A DNA stretch of 64,000 nucleotides from Collybiopsis luxurians FD-317 M1 (lineage: Eukaryota > Basidiomycota > Agaricomycetes > Agaricales > Omphalotaceae). The notes below the pieces were generated by a model. The model saw nothing but the letters and a program-made list of their open reading frames with translations, did not search any database and was not told the DNA's origin. The position numbers and the translations under genes were made by a program. Below are positions 27,131-38,993 of this stretch, one piece after another (position 1 is the first letter of the stretch; each line of letters opens with the position of its first letter). The stretch is from the NCBI GenBank assembly GCA_000827265.1, contig KN834750.1, positions 496,001 to 560,000 on the forward strand, written 5' to 3'.

Positions 27131-28510
27131 TATTTACAATTGAGTGTATGAGTCATGGTGAATTTTCACTAAGAAATCAATGAGGCAAAAGTGAATAATC
27201 ACTTAATAATGATACAGTGAATTTTCACCATGAAATCAATGAGTCTGCAGTATATAATTATCGAGGTCATAGTAAATTTACACCTCAGCCTCTATGAGGC
27301 TACAGTAAATTTTCACCTCAGTTTGTATGAGGCTGCAGTAAATATTTACTATCACTGAGGCATTAGTGAGTTTTCACTATGAACAAGCTACAGTATCTAC
27401 CATAGACTCAATGAGGCATGGTGAATTTTCACCTCGGCCGCTATGAGGCTACAGTAAATCTTTACTATAACCCAAGCCATAGTGAATTTTCACTATGAAC
27501 AAGCTGCAGTAAATATCTACCATAGACTCAATGAGGCCATAGTGAATTTTTGCCTCAGCTGCTATGAGGCTGCAGTAAATATCTATCATACTAGATTCAA
27601 TGAGGCCATAGTGAATTTTCACTATGAACAGGCTACAGTAAATATCTACCGTAGACTCAATGAGGCATAGTGAATTTTCACCTCAGCTGCTATGCAGTAA
27701 ATATTTACTATAACCCAAGCCATAGTGAATTTTCACTATGAACAAGCTGCAGTAAATATCTACCATAGACCCAATGAGGCTATAGTGAATTTTCACCTCA
27801 GCTGCTATGAGGCTACAGTAAATATCTACCATAGATTTAATGAGGCCATAGTGACTTTTCACCTCAGCCTCTAAGAGGCTACAGTAAATATTTACTGAGA
27901 CACTAGTGAATTTTCACTATGAACAGGCTACAGTATCTACCATGGACTCAATGAGGCCATAGTGAATTTTCACCTCAGCTTGTATGAGGCTGCAGTAAAT
28001 ATTTACTATCACTGAGGCATTAGTGAGTTTTCACTATGAACAAGCTACAGTAAATATCTACCATAGACTCAATGAGGCCATATTGAATTTTCACCTCAGC
28101 CGCTATGAGGCTACAGTAAATGTCTACCATAGATTCAATGAGGCCATAGTGAATTTTCACCTCAGCCTCTATGAGGCTACAGTGTATATTTACTATAACC
28201 AAGACAATAGTGAATGTTAGAAATACCACTAAGCCATACAACCGGTTGTATGGCTTAGTGGTATTTCTAACAGTGAATTTTCACTATGAACAGGCTACAG
28301 TACCTACCATGGACTCAATGAGGCCATAGTGAATTTTCACCTCAATCTCTATAAGGCCACAGTAAATATTTACTATAACTCAAGCCATAGTGAATTTTCA
28401 CCTCAGCCGCAATGAGGCTACAGTAAATATCTACCATAGATGCAATGAGGCCATAGTGAATTTTCACCTCAGTCTCTATGAGGCTACAGTATATATTTAC
28501 TGTACCTTCA
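27060..28510 (+). repeat. Left subterminal palindrome array
   Basis: AT-rich array of about 20 degenerate units of mixed 50-70 bp length. Two palindromic words alternate: CAGTAAATATTTACTG (perfect 16-bp palindrome) and AGTGAATTTTCACT (6-bp arms, 2-bp centre). They are joined by CTACCATAGACTCAATGAGG and CCTCAGCCTCTATGAGGC, the second itself an imperfect hairpin. Order of units is largely collinear with the right array, with indels, so the array is part of the inverted repeat. No protein-coding role; the short open frames inside are periodic by-products. Confidence 0.92.
28216..28271. mobile_element. 56-bp perfect palindrome inserted in the left array
   Basis: Two 28-base arms meet with no spacer at CAACC/GGTTG (centre 28243/28244), with outer ends GTTAGAAATACC and GGTATTTCTAAC. 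The array word AGTGAAT stands directly on both sides (28209-28215 and 28272-28278), as a 7-bp target duplication would. It is absent from the right arm. Best read as a foldback/MITE-like insertion reduced to its inverted repeats. Confidence 0.75.
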
Positions 28511-29900
28511 TTGGAGCTGAGGTAGATATTCACTGGAGCTTTATCAAAGCTGGAGTAGATATTCACTATAGTACAATGGTCAGTGAACAACATCATATTC
28601 ACCAGGCCAATTGTCAGTGAACATTCACTATGGCTTCATTGCCAAGGGTGCAGGGAATATTCACTGGAACAGTTGTCAGTGAGTATTCGAGGCTGTAGTT
28701 TGATTGATGCTGAGGTGAATGCTCACTACTAGGGCAGTTCTCAGTGAACATCCATCTCATACATTTGCTTCAAGGAGGGTGGGGGGATATTCACTAGTCC
28801 AGTAGTTATTGCAGTTGTCAGTGAGCATGCACTGTGACTTCAATGTATACTTATTACAATAGTGAATCTTCACCCTCAGAGAACTCCCCATGGTTGGTGT
28901 TCACCATACCTCGACTCTTGGGCTGAGGTGAACACCCACCATCGTAAGTATTTCTCGGGGCCAAATTGCACCATAGATGATAGTAGGCGTTCACCATAGC
29001 CTCAGTTGGGGCCAAGGTGAATTTATACCATAGTTTTCTCACTGTATTCCCTGGTCTTTTTACAACAGTGAAATTTCACCATCAGATAATCTCCATGGTG
29101 GGTGTTTACCGTAGCCCGATTGGGTTGAGGTGAATCTTCACTATAACAAGCCTTAATTAGGCACACGGTAAACATTCACTATAACTTTCTTATCTCTTCT
29201 CGGTCAGTAGACCATCAGGGGCCCACCATAGCTTGAGTGAGAGTGAGTGAACCTTCATTATAGCAAGCATTCACTGACACCACCTCAATTGTAAGGATAG
29301 CATTAATGCTCACTGTTGCGGTCTTTCGACATCCACCACAGTTGGTGTTCACTGTAGCCTACAGCTGAGGTGAATCTTTACCATCGTAAGTTTCAACTGT
29401 AACCTCAATTGAGCACGGTAAATGTTAACTCTATGTTCTTCAATCAATCCTTTTTGAATAGTGAAGGCTCACCATTGGGAAGCACTCCATACAGTAAGTG
29501 TTCACTGTGGGGATTGAGAGTACTGTGGTAAGCATTCACCACAGTCACACAGTCAGTGATTACTATGTGTCACCCCATTATGAAAATTCTTAACAGTCTG
29601 CATTCACTGTTACTCAATTGAGAATCTAGAAAATACATACTATCGAATACCCATTGTGTACCGCACCTGAGTAAGGCCATTTAGTCTGAGGTGGATTTTC
29701 ACAGGCGCTCACTGAACAGTGGATCCACTGTATATTCAAATCAACGAGGGATGAATGCTAGTATGTAAGTACTTATTCACCATAGTCACAGTTGATGTCT
29801 AGGGGAGTAATCATACCCTTACTGTACTCCTTTTCAAACTGGAAATAGAGTGCAATATTCACTATAGACTTGCTATAGACAATATGTTTCTGAGATTATC
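28511..29900. repeat. Inner degenerate extension of the left array
   Basis: Continues the same words in decayed form (GTGAATATTCACTG, TTCACCATAGCC, GAGGTGAATCTTCACTAT) with growing spacing, then fades near 29,900. No comparable extension is seen next to the right array, so the two arms are asymmetric. No gene recognised. Confidence 0.7.
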
Positions 29901-30258
29901 CCTCTGATTTTGGCCATATGAATAAGACACACTTAGAGCATTTGCAAAACTGTAGTCAACAGCTGGTTGCATGTATTCATAGAACAAGACAGTCGATAGC
30001 ATAGGCATAAACATAATCCATAGTCAAGTGACCCATAATGGCTTTTAGTATTGAGATTGCAGCATATCGCGCAATAACAGTGATTAATCGAAAGAGTCCA
30101 AAACATATGTTATAAGAGTTATCAAAAGTTGAACAAGAATACATTGGTGGACATGCATGAATATGGAGTAAGCATGATGGCTGATTAGAGAGGCTAAAGT
30201 ACAGATGCAAAGGACAGATACACTATGCAATGAGCAGGGCAGACAAATCGGCAAAGAG
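29901..30258. other. Spacer between left array and first cargo gene
   Basis: About 360 bp with no gene or motif recognised. Confidence 0.4.
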
Positions 30259-32660
30259 TTAGAGCGAGAAGGGTATAGAGGCTGCCCACCCAAAAAGGTC
30301 CAAAAAGGAAGAGACATAGAAAGTTGCCAGAGCAACTTTGAAGCGCTCCAACGCGCGTTCAAAATTATGAGAAGTAGTGTTGGGAAGCTCCTCAAACAGC
30401 TCGGGAGGTTTATCCCCTTTCCATGTTTGCATTACGCAATGTAACGCGTAGACATAGCGAAGACGGTCCGGGGCAGAGGAAGTGGCGAGTCCTGCGTTGG
30501 GCTGTTGGAAATCAACAGCAGTCAATGTTCCTACCCAACAGTTCTCCAACAATTTTTGCCTATCCAGCTTATCCATTTTGCTAACGTCGAGGTACGAATC
30601 CAGGCAGATGAGCTCCAGGCGGAAATTGATCTCACAAATCTCCCAGAGAATCTCTGTAACCACTCTGTCCGACATCGGTAAAACGAGCTCCTGGGATCTC
30701 CAACGGGTCATTTTGGTGGCAATATAACCCATGTCTAAAGACAATGAACTTGATGCCAGACTTTTCTCCAAGATCTGTTGCACTTCGATATTTCGCCGGC
30801 CCGTTTTGGTCTTTGGGTTAAGTGAAAGTTTGACCTCTCTGTCACACCACTCAAGCAAGCTTCGCCACTGCTTGGCTGTTAGCTGGAACGGCGTGCAAGA
30901 AGGGTTCTCCAGCTGATAAAGAGTTATATCGCGAATTTTCAGCCAGCCATTCAGCAGCCTTTTGACGGTGTCCTGCCTGGTGGCTGACACAATCAGACAC
31001 ACTGGAGGGAGCCAGAAACCCGAGTTAACATTGTTCAGAGTGCGAAGTGCCTGGTTGTAATCTGACAACCGCTCAAGAGCAATTTTCCAAGCTGAGACTG
31101 GGATTGGCATTAGAGGATGAGTGGGAGGCAGGAAGGTATTGATACCCTGTTTGTTGCCAGGAGGCTTTTTTGGATCTAAAGGTCTTAAGCATGCTTGGGA
31201 GTGGAATTGAACACAAACTGATACTCACAAGGCTCAAATCGTCGTAAATGATTTCCTTTAGACTCGGTGGTCATACTGGAAGTGGGATTCAGTGTCGATG
31301 CGGTCCGAAGCTCTCCAGAACCTAGCAACAAAGGCAATTGGAATTGAGCTTGAAGGAAGCGTCCCATGCTGATGTATCGGTCAGGATCATTCACCATACC
31401 AGTGAAGAGAATTTTGTGGGCGGGCAGGGCATCAGTGCAGTCCAGCACTTCTCCCCTATGAAGTTTGATTCTCTGAAAGTCATCCTCACATATAAAATCT
31501 TCCACCCAATCTATACGAGGATTTGGGATGAAAGATGTGGAGCGAACGAACCAGACTGGAATGCCAGCATAGTAAAGCGCATCCAAAATGTCCAGATCTT
31601 CCGTGAAAGCTCCGACCACATCGACAATGTCCGGAGCCTTTTTGTGAAGCTTAGCCTTGCGAAACCGTATTTCCCACTTCTCGTTCAGGTAATGAATTCG
31701 AGCTTGAAGTTCTATGAGCTGGCGTTGTGCACAGGCTACCCGCAAGAAGAGTTCTTTGCGAGATGATAAAATTTGAAGGCGGTCAACTAGTCGGAGGAGG
31801 TTGGCGGCACCTTCAATGACAAATGAGTCTTTAGTATTCTCTGGGACTAGTTTCAATACATGTTTTGCAAGAGATTTCAGACCCTTATCAAATTGAGGAA
31901 CCAGTCTACCTAAACCAACTGTACCTGGACAGACATCTTCCGGTACGAAGTCTGCCTCAGTAAGTTGAGCCCAGGCATAGTAGTACTTATCCTGTGGGTC
32001 GTAACATGGAGGCATGATCAGGGCAAGGTGTGGAATGGCTTTGTTGAACGGCTGAGGTAGGTATAGAGGATCGTTAGGACCAAAGTGTAATCCCTGATGC
32101 CAATGCACTAGGCACTTCATCTGGGGCTTATAGAGATAATTTACATTGGGACTAGAGACCAGGATATTGCCAGGTAGGATATTGCCAACTCTACCATCGT
32201 ATGATTTTCTCTTCTTCCCTTCTGCGGCATAGCGAGTAATGAGCCCAGAATCCTCCTGAGCATTATCATATGTCAACTCTTTTTCAGACTGCAGAGACAG
32301 TGAGAGGGATAAAAAAAACAAGGGATAGCAGCGCACCATAGCTTTCCAGAATGGTATAGAGGCAAATATAGTACACTGCAATTGAATTCCAATTGAATTC
32401 AGTGAACTTCTGTCAGAGTTTGATCTGAGCAGATTGATGCTGAGGCAAAAAAACTCAGCAATATAATATCTAATGTGAAACTGTGGAACAAAACTCGGCA
32501 AAATAATGTTGAGAAAGAACAGCAAGTAGAATATACAAAAGAAGCTGAAGATTGAAGCGCTGAGTAAGCGCAGGCAACAAAAATAAGCGCCGGTTGACAG
32601 TTGATACTCACCACTGCTGTTGCGATCCTCAAAACCTCTGAAGAGCAAGTTCAGGTCCAT
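30259..32660 (-). CDS. Element cargo: large conserved-looking protein of unknown function
   Basis: ATG is at 32660 (MDLNLLFRGFEDRNSS). The exon ends at a GTGAGT donor near 32610; coding resumes near 32290 with SEKELTYDNAQEDSGL. The long exon encodes QMKCLVHWHQGLHFGPNDPL, PVWFVRSTSFIPNPR and similar. A second GTGAGT donor at about 31230 and a 50-nt intron ending TTTAG remove an apparent stop (31187-31185) and join FEPYPKKPPGNKQG to THPLMPIPVSAWKIALERL. The C-terminal part has APDRLRYVYALHCVMQTWKG. The protein would be about 650-700 residues, soluble, with no catalytic motif I recognise. I have the impression that similar proteins recur in Agaricomycete genomes, but cannot verify it here. Confidence 0.65.
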
Positions 32661-32977
32661 TCCTGACTGCAGACATTGAGGCTATGAGCCTAACGCATCT
32701 ACAATCAGTTTCTGTTCTGATGTAATCTTCGAAATCACACCAGGTAATGGACAAGGACTCCAGTGTTAGCTGCGTAAGTTGACTATGGATCTTCTTGTCG
32801 CCTTGTCGCTTTGCTCACACCCTTGGTGCCAATAGATCTCTATCTGAAACCCAAAGTTTCCTCTGCCTCAAATTTCCTAGACATTAATTTCGTAATTCAT
32901 AGACTTTGTATACTTCAGTGTAAATGGTAAACAGCTCGTTTCACTTAAAATCTAACAATAATGGTAATTGCTATTTG
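32661..32977. other. Spacer between minus-strand cargo genes
   Basis: About 317 bp holding the presumed promoter of the 30259-32660 gene. No motif recognised. Confidence 0.35.
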
Positions 32978-33827
32978 CTATTGCACTAGGGTCATTTTGG
33001 TGTCTCCTGCATACGGGAATACCAATCCTTCAAGCTCCGTGGAAAGAAGCCTAGTGAAGTACAAAGGGTTGATTCCTTCGGCGAGTTCGACCTGAAACAA
33101 TGTCACCAACCCGACCTTTCCACGAGTCTCATACCATTGCAGAATGGCTTCTCTATCCTCCAGTGAACCATAGTCTCGCGCATCTACCAGCCTTCCACTT
33201 CCTGGCACATATGCAAAGTCTAAGTGGCGAAGATCGTTATTTCCCATGCAAACGTGTGGGAGGCTGCCTGAAATCGCATCCTGAAATGTTCAAGAGATTC
33301 AGGCCTTCCCACCTCTTGATAATCTGGCATCCCTTCAGTGTCGCTGCGGTGGTCTCATGTTGATACTTCATCGCGAACTTCTCTGCTCCTCGTAGAATTG
33401 GAGCCAACCATTCGTCCTGTCTCTTGGGCGAAACATCTGGAGACATCCTTGTGGTTGGGCCAGTCGAGTCTCTGGCACTCTTCACTCTATGAAAGTCATT
33501 AGCTGTGTACTTCTCATTTATCTTGATCTTACACCATGTGATTTGCTGCAGCAGCAACCACACTTCTGACATTTGACTAAAATTTTTGAGCGCTTTGAGG
33601 AGGTTTTAAGCTGCAGCCTTTCTTAATCAATCTGTCGGGGAACTTACAATGGCCCGTTCTACAGCAACTGTTTCGGCGACCAGAGTCGCTTTCAAATAAT
33701 CCATATGATCTTGTACACGATGATAACAGGATATTCGAGCTGCCCAAATATGAACAGCGCAAGCCAAGTTGTCATCACCTGACATCAACTGTATGTGCCA
33801 AAATTTTCCAGCACTTCTATCCGTCAT
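32978..33827 (-). CDS. Element cargo: hypothetical protein
   Basis: Possible ATGs at 33827 and 33785 (MSGDDNLACAVHIWAARISC). Exons carry YLKATLVAETVAVERAI, then after an intron ending about 33590 SPKRQDEWLAPILRGAEKFA and KGCQIIKRWEGLNLL. A last exon has DFAYVPGSGRLVDARDYGSL and INPLYFTRLLSTELEGLVFP, with the stop at 32978. GT/AG introns join these, though the middle joins are uncertain. No family recognised. If translation begins at 33827 the start overlaps, on the opposite strand, the ATG of the F-box gene; if at 33785 the gap is 40 bp. Confidence 0.5.
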
Positions 33828-35394
33828 GAGCACTACACCCCCAATTCTGTTGTCCATCCCCGACGAACTACTGCTAGAAATCAGGAAACTCCTCAGCAAC
33901 TCTGATCTTGCTGTCCTCACGAGAGTTTGCAAAAGATTTTTTGACTTCTTTGAGCCTCAGCTATACCGAAGCCCAACATCCAAAGCACTGAATACCTTGG
34001 CGTTCATGCCAGAGGACAGGGTACCTCTCGTCGACCCTCATCCTGCTCAATATGTCAGAAATCTGTCCATTGGGTTCACACATTCAGGTGTCCGCGATTT
34101 TGCTGTCTCCATTGCTAAGGCGCTAGAGAATATTGAAAAATATACTCCCGGGACTCTTGAGAGTATGGTCTGGGACAGCAGGAATTCCAGGCTTAGTATT
34201 GGACATACTTTGACACTTGGGGAAATGCACGCGGGACTTAGGCTGAGCACCGTAAGCTCTATCACTGGTCTCAAAATCTTTAGTCCTTTCCCAAGTACCA
34301 TCTGTGAATCTTCGTTTCAGATATTAGTAAGACTATTGCTGCTCCAAAAAAAGAAAAAAAATTGCTCAATATTTCTTTTTCAGAACCAACTTTTTCTGCC
34401 ATCTTTGCGTAGCCTACGATTCGCTTTTGTTGAAGTTCAACAACCAGGTTCGTTCATCTGCTTCCTCGATTTATTGGATGCTGACAATTCTTACTTAGTG
34501 GACCATGATTTCATTTGTCAAATCTTGGGGCACTTGCCACTGAGATGTCCTACACTAGAGCATCTTGAGCTCTGGCTTCCCAGCCATATTTCCACTAGCG
34601 CATTAAAATTGCAGCAGATCTTTGACTGTGAAACATTCGTCTTTCCCCTGTTGAAAGAGTTCTCTGTCATCTGCAGTGGAATTTTGTTTTTGCTCACCAC
34701 ATTCATTGGGCATCACCCTGGACTCCAGGAATTGGCGTTTAAGGTACAAGATGACAATAGTCTTGTGGATGCACTATACAACTCTCCCAAAATACCCCAG
34801 CTTCATCATTTCCATTCATCGCTCCTCCCAGTCGTGTCCGTTTGCTGCAGTTACACTACTTCTCTTCAAACTCTCTCTTTGCATTCATTGGGAGAGACAT
34901 TCCCACTGGACTCGGTGCTTCGACAATTAGAAGAGGCTCTCCAATCCATTCCAAACCTGGTCAAACTATCTATTGATCACCCCCGTCATCCACTGACTGA
35001 TTGGAACAAAAGCCTCCTCAAGACTGTTGTCTTCACTTGTCCCAAACTTGAGCATTTTGAGTGCATTCTCAACAACACATCGGAGAAAGTATGTATTCTC
35101 AGTTTTTTAACTGTTCCCTTTTGTCTCATGCTAACTTTTGGAACTTAGCGACTGAGCTTTATATATCGAATGATCTTCTATGAAAAGCAAAAGCTACGAT
35201 TTCTCAAATTTCGCTTACCGCGAGTTCAAACACCGGTCAAATTCCAGCATATCAAGACTCACCATAAGGCGGTCACTCAGGTGGGTGGGGGGAGGGACCT
35301 TCCTGTGTTCAGGGATATTATGATTGAACTGTGTACTCATTGGGATTGTCCTAGTGTCTGGTCTTACCTGTACCAAGGCAAACATAACCTGTAA
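33826..35394 (+). CDS. F-box / leucine-rich-repeat protein
   Basis: Predicted substrate adaptor of an SCF ubiquitin ligase. The ATG is at 33826, and the F-box follows at once: ILLSIPDELLLEIRKLLSNS, DLAVLTRVCKRFFDFFEPQL. The rest is irregular leucine-rich repeats (FLPSLRSLRFAFVEVQ, CPTLEHLELWLPSHI, HHPGLQELAFKVQDD, IPNLVKLSIDHPRH). An intron with an A-rich stretch interrupts near 34326-34383, and a final intron at 35089-35149 leads to a last exon ending QGKHNL at 35394. F-box/LRR genes are hugely expanded in Agaricomycetes, so this may be a captured host gene rather than an element function. Confidence 0.75.
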
Positions 35395-35608
35395 ATCGAT
35401 TAGATAACGATAAGGTAGACAAAGATTAAATTTTTCATTTCAAATCTCATGTGATCAAATTTGTTCCCACGATGGCCTTTCCTCCTTCACATCCATCTGG
35501 GTAAAACCCCAGTGGCATATGTTACGACTCCGGTTCATACATACGTATCTTAGATCCAGTCCATGTACAGAGATAGAATTTATGTACCACAACAAGTGTT
35601 ATAACCCC

Positions 35609-38600
35609 TTACGCCGCTCCTTTTCTTGCCCCATCCTCAACGTCTTTTTGTTGGCTCTTCAGGTATTCAGCATAGATGATATTTTCAGACCGTCTAATTT
35701 CCTCCTCTTCAGCTTTCTTGGCATTCTGTGCAGTTTCAATGCTCTTCGACTTCTCTTTGGCCAGACAAAGCTGGAGACATTGAATACGGGCTTCGAGTCA
35801 GTTGACTGCCGAACGTTCCTTGGTGTAGAACCCATCTTCATCCGTTTCCCTAGTCCAGACATCATCCATGCTCCATCCACTGTGTTGCAGCACTGGACCT
35901 AGCACCAGCTCCCGCAGACATGGATGAAGTCGCTGATGCATCCAGTCTTCGGATGTATCTGACTCGAAGTTGGGAGAAGAGATTCTCCCTACTTTGTACA
36001 AATAATACTCGAGAATAGCCTTCTCTTTCAGACACCCGCAATTCAAAGCATTTGGCTGCTCTTCACCAGCTCGAGTGGGAGTGTAAGGAGTACCAGTAAA
36101 TGTCCATTCTCGAATGGTCCCGTCCTGATTGTTCTGTGTTTCCTTTTGTCGATTGGACCAGTGAAAGAGACACCGAGTCCAGTTCTTGTCAGGTCCCTTA
36201 CCATCAGCAGTGAGAATGTGAATTGTCAATTCCTCGCAAATGCTACCAGTTTCGGGAAGGAAGGTCCCAATCTCGCACATCATCCTTCGGACCTTTGTGC
36301 AAATCTTGTACTCTGCGGTTGTCAGGAATTTGTTCACTTCCTGATGCGCATTCACTGTCATGTAATTAGGGCAGAGCATTTGGCACATCAACTTCATTCG
36401 CACCTATGGTCGTCTGCGACGCCGCCAATTCGAGGAGTTTTTCACCTGGAAACAGGTAAGCTTTTGTGGCCTTGCTTATTTGTGGATCGTATACTAACGG
36501 TCTGTCTTTGTAGCACTATCCGCTTGGGTCTCGGTCTCTGCTTGGGTCTGTGAGGTTTTGCGCCGTTTTGCTTGACGGTGCCCCTTCAACGACTTGCTTT
36601 TGTCGGATTTCTTCATTTCTGTCCTAACCTTGGTTTTATGATCCTCTTCCATGCGATTGCCAGCGTCAACTTCTTTGTTACTGTCAGTTCTGGAGTCACT
36701 ATCTCTAAAGCTGCTGTCACTATGGCCTGCATCTGTATCTTGAGCGATGAAATTGGCATCACCGATGCCTAAATTCAAAAGGGTGAGTACTTGTTGAATG
36801 GGAAGTTCAAATGATCCACCCACTCATTTTTCATTTCATCTTTCTCCTTTCCTCGGCAGCACTGTTGTTTTGCCTTCCAATCATCTTCAGGGATGTTCGC
36901 AAAGTCTCACTGGGTTTATGTTCTATGTTCAAGCTCGCTATCAATCTAGTTTTGAGCGAAGCAATCAAAAGCCTACCGTAAGTAAGGTTAACATTACCGT
37001 TGTCATCAGGACTCTCAAGCTTGTACAGAGGTTGACCCATCTTCGAGGCCATCGCTCGAAGTTGCTTCTCTGCATCACTAATGCTAGGCGTTGAAGAAGT
37101 CGCAGTGGATAGCTTCACAGCCTCATTCATGGAGACCGAGGGTCCCTTCGCCAACAGAGGCACATGGGTGGTCTGCTCTACTGCTGTCATGGGCCAAGGC
37201 ATCGAATGGTCCGTGGTCGCCTTGTTTGCATCCAACATAGGCACATTGATATTTTTTGCTACTTCTGATGCAGGACCCGACGTCACCTTATCCATCTCCA
37301 ACGTCGAGGTCAATGCTTCCGTTTCCATTCCCGGCATGAGGACGGATCTCGCCTTGTCCATTTCCAATGTAGATATTGGGGCGGCCTCCGTCTTCTCAAC
37401 TGCGTTGTCAGTAATGGAAGGCACAGAACTGCCTGTCGTCGAAGGAGTCAAGTTTACTTTGTTTGCGGCACAGTCGATGACGGAAATCGGACTAGACGGT
37501 CTCGAACCATTGACAGATTTATTTCTAGCAAGATATCTCCAAGCTGTTCCCAGGTCCAAAGCTCCTTGGGAGAGTGCTGTCTTCTCTTCTTCCATTTGTT
37601 TTGGGGTTGAGTTTGGGGTTGAGTTAGTTGGCTGGAAATCCCCGAACATCAATTTTTCAAAGGATGTTTTGAACTGCATCAACAGCTGGTCCGTACGCAA
37701 AAGCGAAGCATCATGGCGAGGCGCTGTAGTTTCACTAGAAGCATATGGGAAGTCATTTTCGAGATGGGGTTCATTGCGAGCAACAGTATCATTCTCTCAC
37801 ACACTGCTGTTGTCGATGTCTTTTGTTGCATTGCCTGAGTTTCTCTGCTCTGAGAGCTCCTTGTCCTTGATGCTCTTTTCCACCTCCCTCATTTCGTTCA
37901 ACCCATCTCCTTTACCTAGATGCTCATTCAATAGAACGAAGTTTTTTCTGTTTCCACATTACTCACCTGAAATGAATGGCGTAGCAGTCAATGTTTTATC
38001 AACGAGCTCCTTGTCCTCAGTACTTTTTTCCACCTCCCTAGTTTCGTTACCTAGATACTTGTTCAATTAATCAAAGTCTTCTCTGTTTCCACATTACTCA
38101 CCTGGAGCGAGTGGCGTAGCTGCCTCATTCAACATTTTATCAACAGTTTCGTGGAGCTCCTTGTCCTCAATACTTTTTTCCACCTCCTTAGTTTCATTCA
38201 ACCCGCCTCTTTTACCTAGATGGATGCTCGTTCAATCAATCGAAGTCTTCTCTATCTCCACATCACTCACCTGAAGTGAATGGCGTAGTCACCTCGGCCA
38301 ACATTTTATCAACAGTTTTGTCCTCTGGTAGATCACTCAAGGGTGAGCTGCTCCTCCCTGCATCCTCGGTGACTCATCAGACACAGTCAATAGCACCCCC
38401 AAGAAAAAAAAAAAACTCACCTGCTTCTTCCTGCACCTGAAGACGTTCAATTCGGTTCTTAAGGGTCTGCTCTTTCGCCTTTCTGGTCTCTATTGCACAT
38501 AGGGTCTGCACAGGGACTGAAGATTTACCCGTGCTGGCTTGTTTGTTCTTTATCTTCTCTTCCCTATCCTTGATGTCCTGTTGCAGTGCAATGAGCTCGG

Positions 38601-38643
38601 CTCTTGCCTGAGCGAGAGGATCTGTGGGGGCTGTCAAATGCAT
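35609..38643 (-). CDS. Element cargo: multi-exon coiled-coil protein with duplicated exons
   Basis: ATG at 38643 opens a coiled-coil (ARAELIALQQDIKDREEKIK, then RIERLQVQ). Between about 38330 and 37880 lie three related exon-plus-intron units, seen from repeated ACTCACCTG donors (37961, 38096, 38265). A long exon (37700-36831) is Ser/Thr-rich and low in structure, with an STLEMDK motif repeated. Downstream come a Lys/Asp-rich segment with RQAKRRKTSQTQ (about 36540) and a folded-looking exon, ICTKVRRMMCEIGTFLPETG (about 36300). The end is helical, EKSKSIETAQNAKKAEEEE, with a stop at 35609. No known domain. It could be a chromatin or DNA-binding accessory protein, but that is a guess. Confidence 0.5.
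37880..38330 (-). repeat. Three tandem exon-intron units
   Basis: Roughly 135- and 169-bp spaced copies share CTTTACCTAGAT (acceptor side), TTCCACATTACTCACCTG (donor side), GAATGGCGTAG, and CATTTTATCAACAG. Each unit is therefore one short exon with its intron, duplicated in tandem. Confidence 0.75.
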
Positions 38644-38993
38644 GAGCAGCTATTTTTTTGGTTGGAATATAGGATGCACTTGTACTGGATTTTTTCTTGA
38701 CCATGTTGAAACTTCGTACTGCGATGGTCTCTATTCAGGTATTGTATTTTATCGCAGGAACATTCACAGGCATGTATATTATTTGCTCGAGTAAGTGTAA
38801 TATCTAATCTAATCTCCATCATGTTCTAGACACTTGGACTGGCTTGTCGATGAACTGAATATGCCATCTGGCCTCTCTGAGCGAGCGCCTGCATCAGTGC
38901 CGCTCTCAAGCAGTATGCCTGCGCAATTGGGACCAAGCTCTGGTCTTGGTCATCTTTCCAGAAATGCTGATGACTCTCCAGTATCTTCAGGGC
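38644..38993. other. Spacer between cargo genes
   Basis: About 350 bp. A plus-strand frame near 38834-39067 has no support beyond being open. Nothing recognised. Confidence 0.35.

Noticed and set aside
28216..28271. Transcription terminator or tRNA-like hairpin
   Set aside because: Perfect symmetry with no loop and flanking duplicated array word fits an insertion better; no tRNA features.
27482..28602. Several open frames of 60-90 codons in both arrays with repeating YHRFNEAIVNFH-like words
   Set aside because: They are the translation of the tandem repeat itself, occur on both strands, and have no independent start or splice context.
36798..38070. Long plus-strand frames, including one of 329 codons
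   Set aside because: They mirror the Ser/Thr-rich exons of the minus-strand gene, which has the better splice signals and coiled-coil ends.
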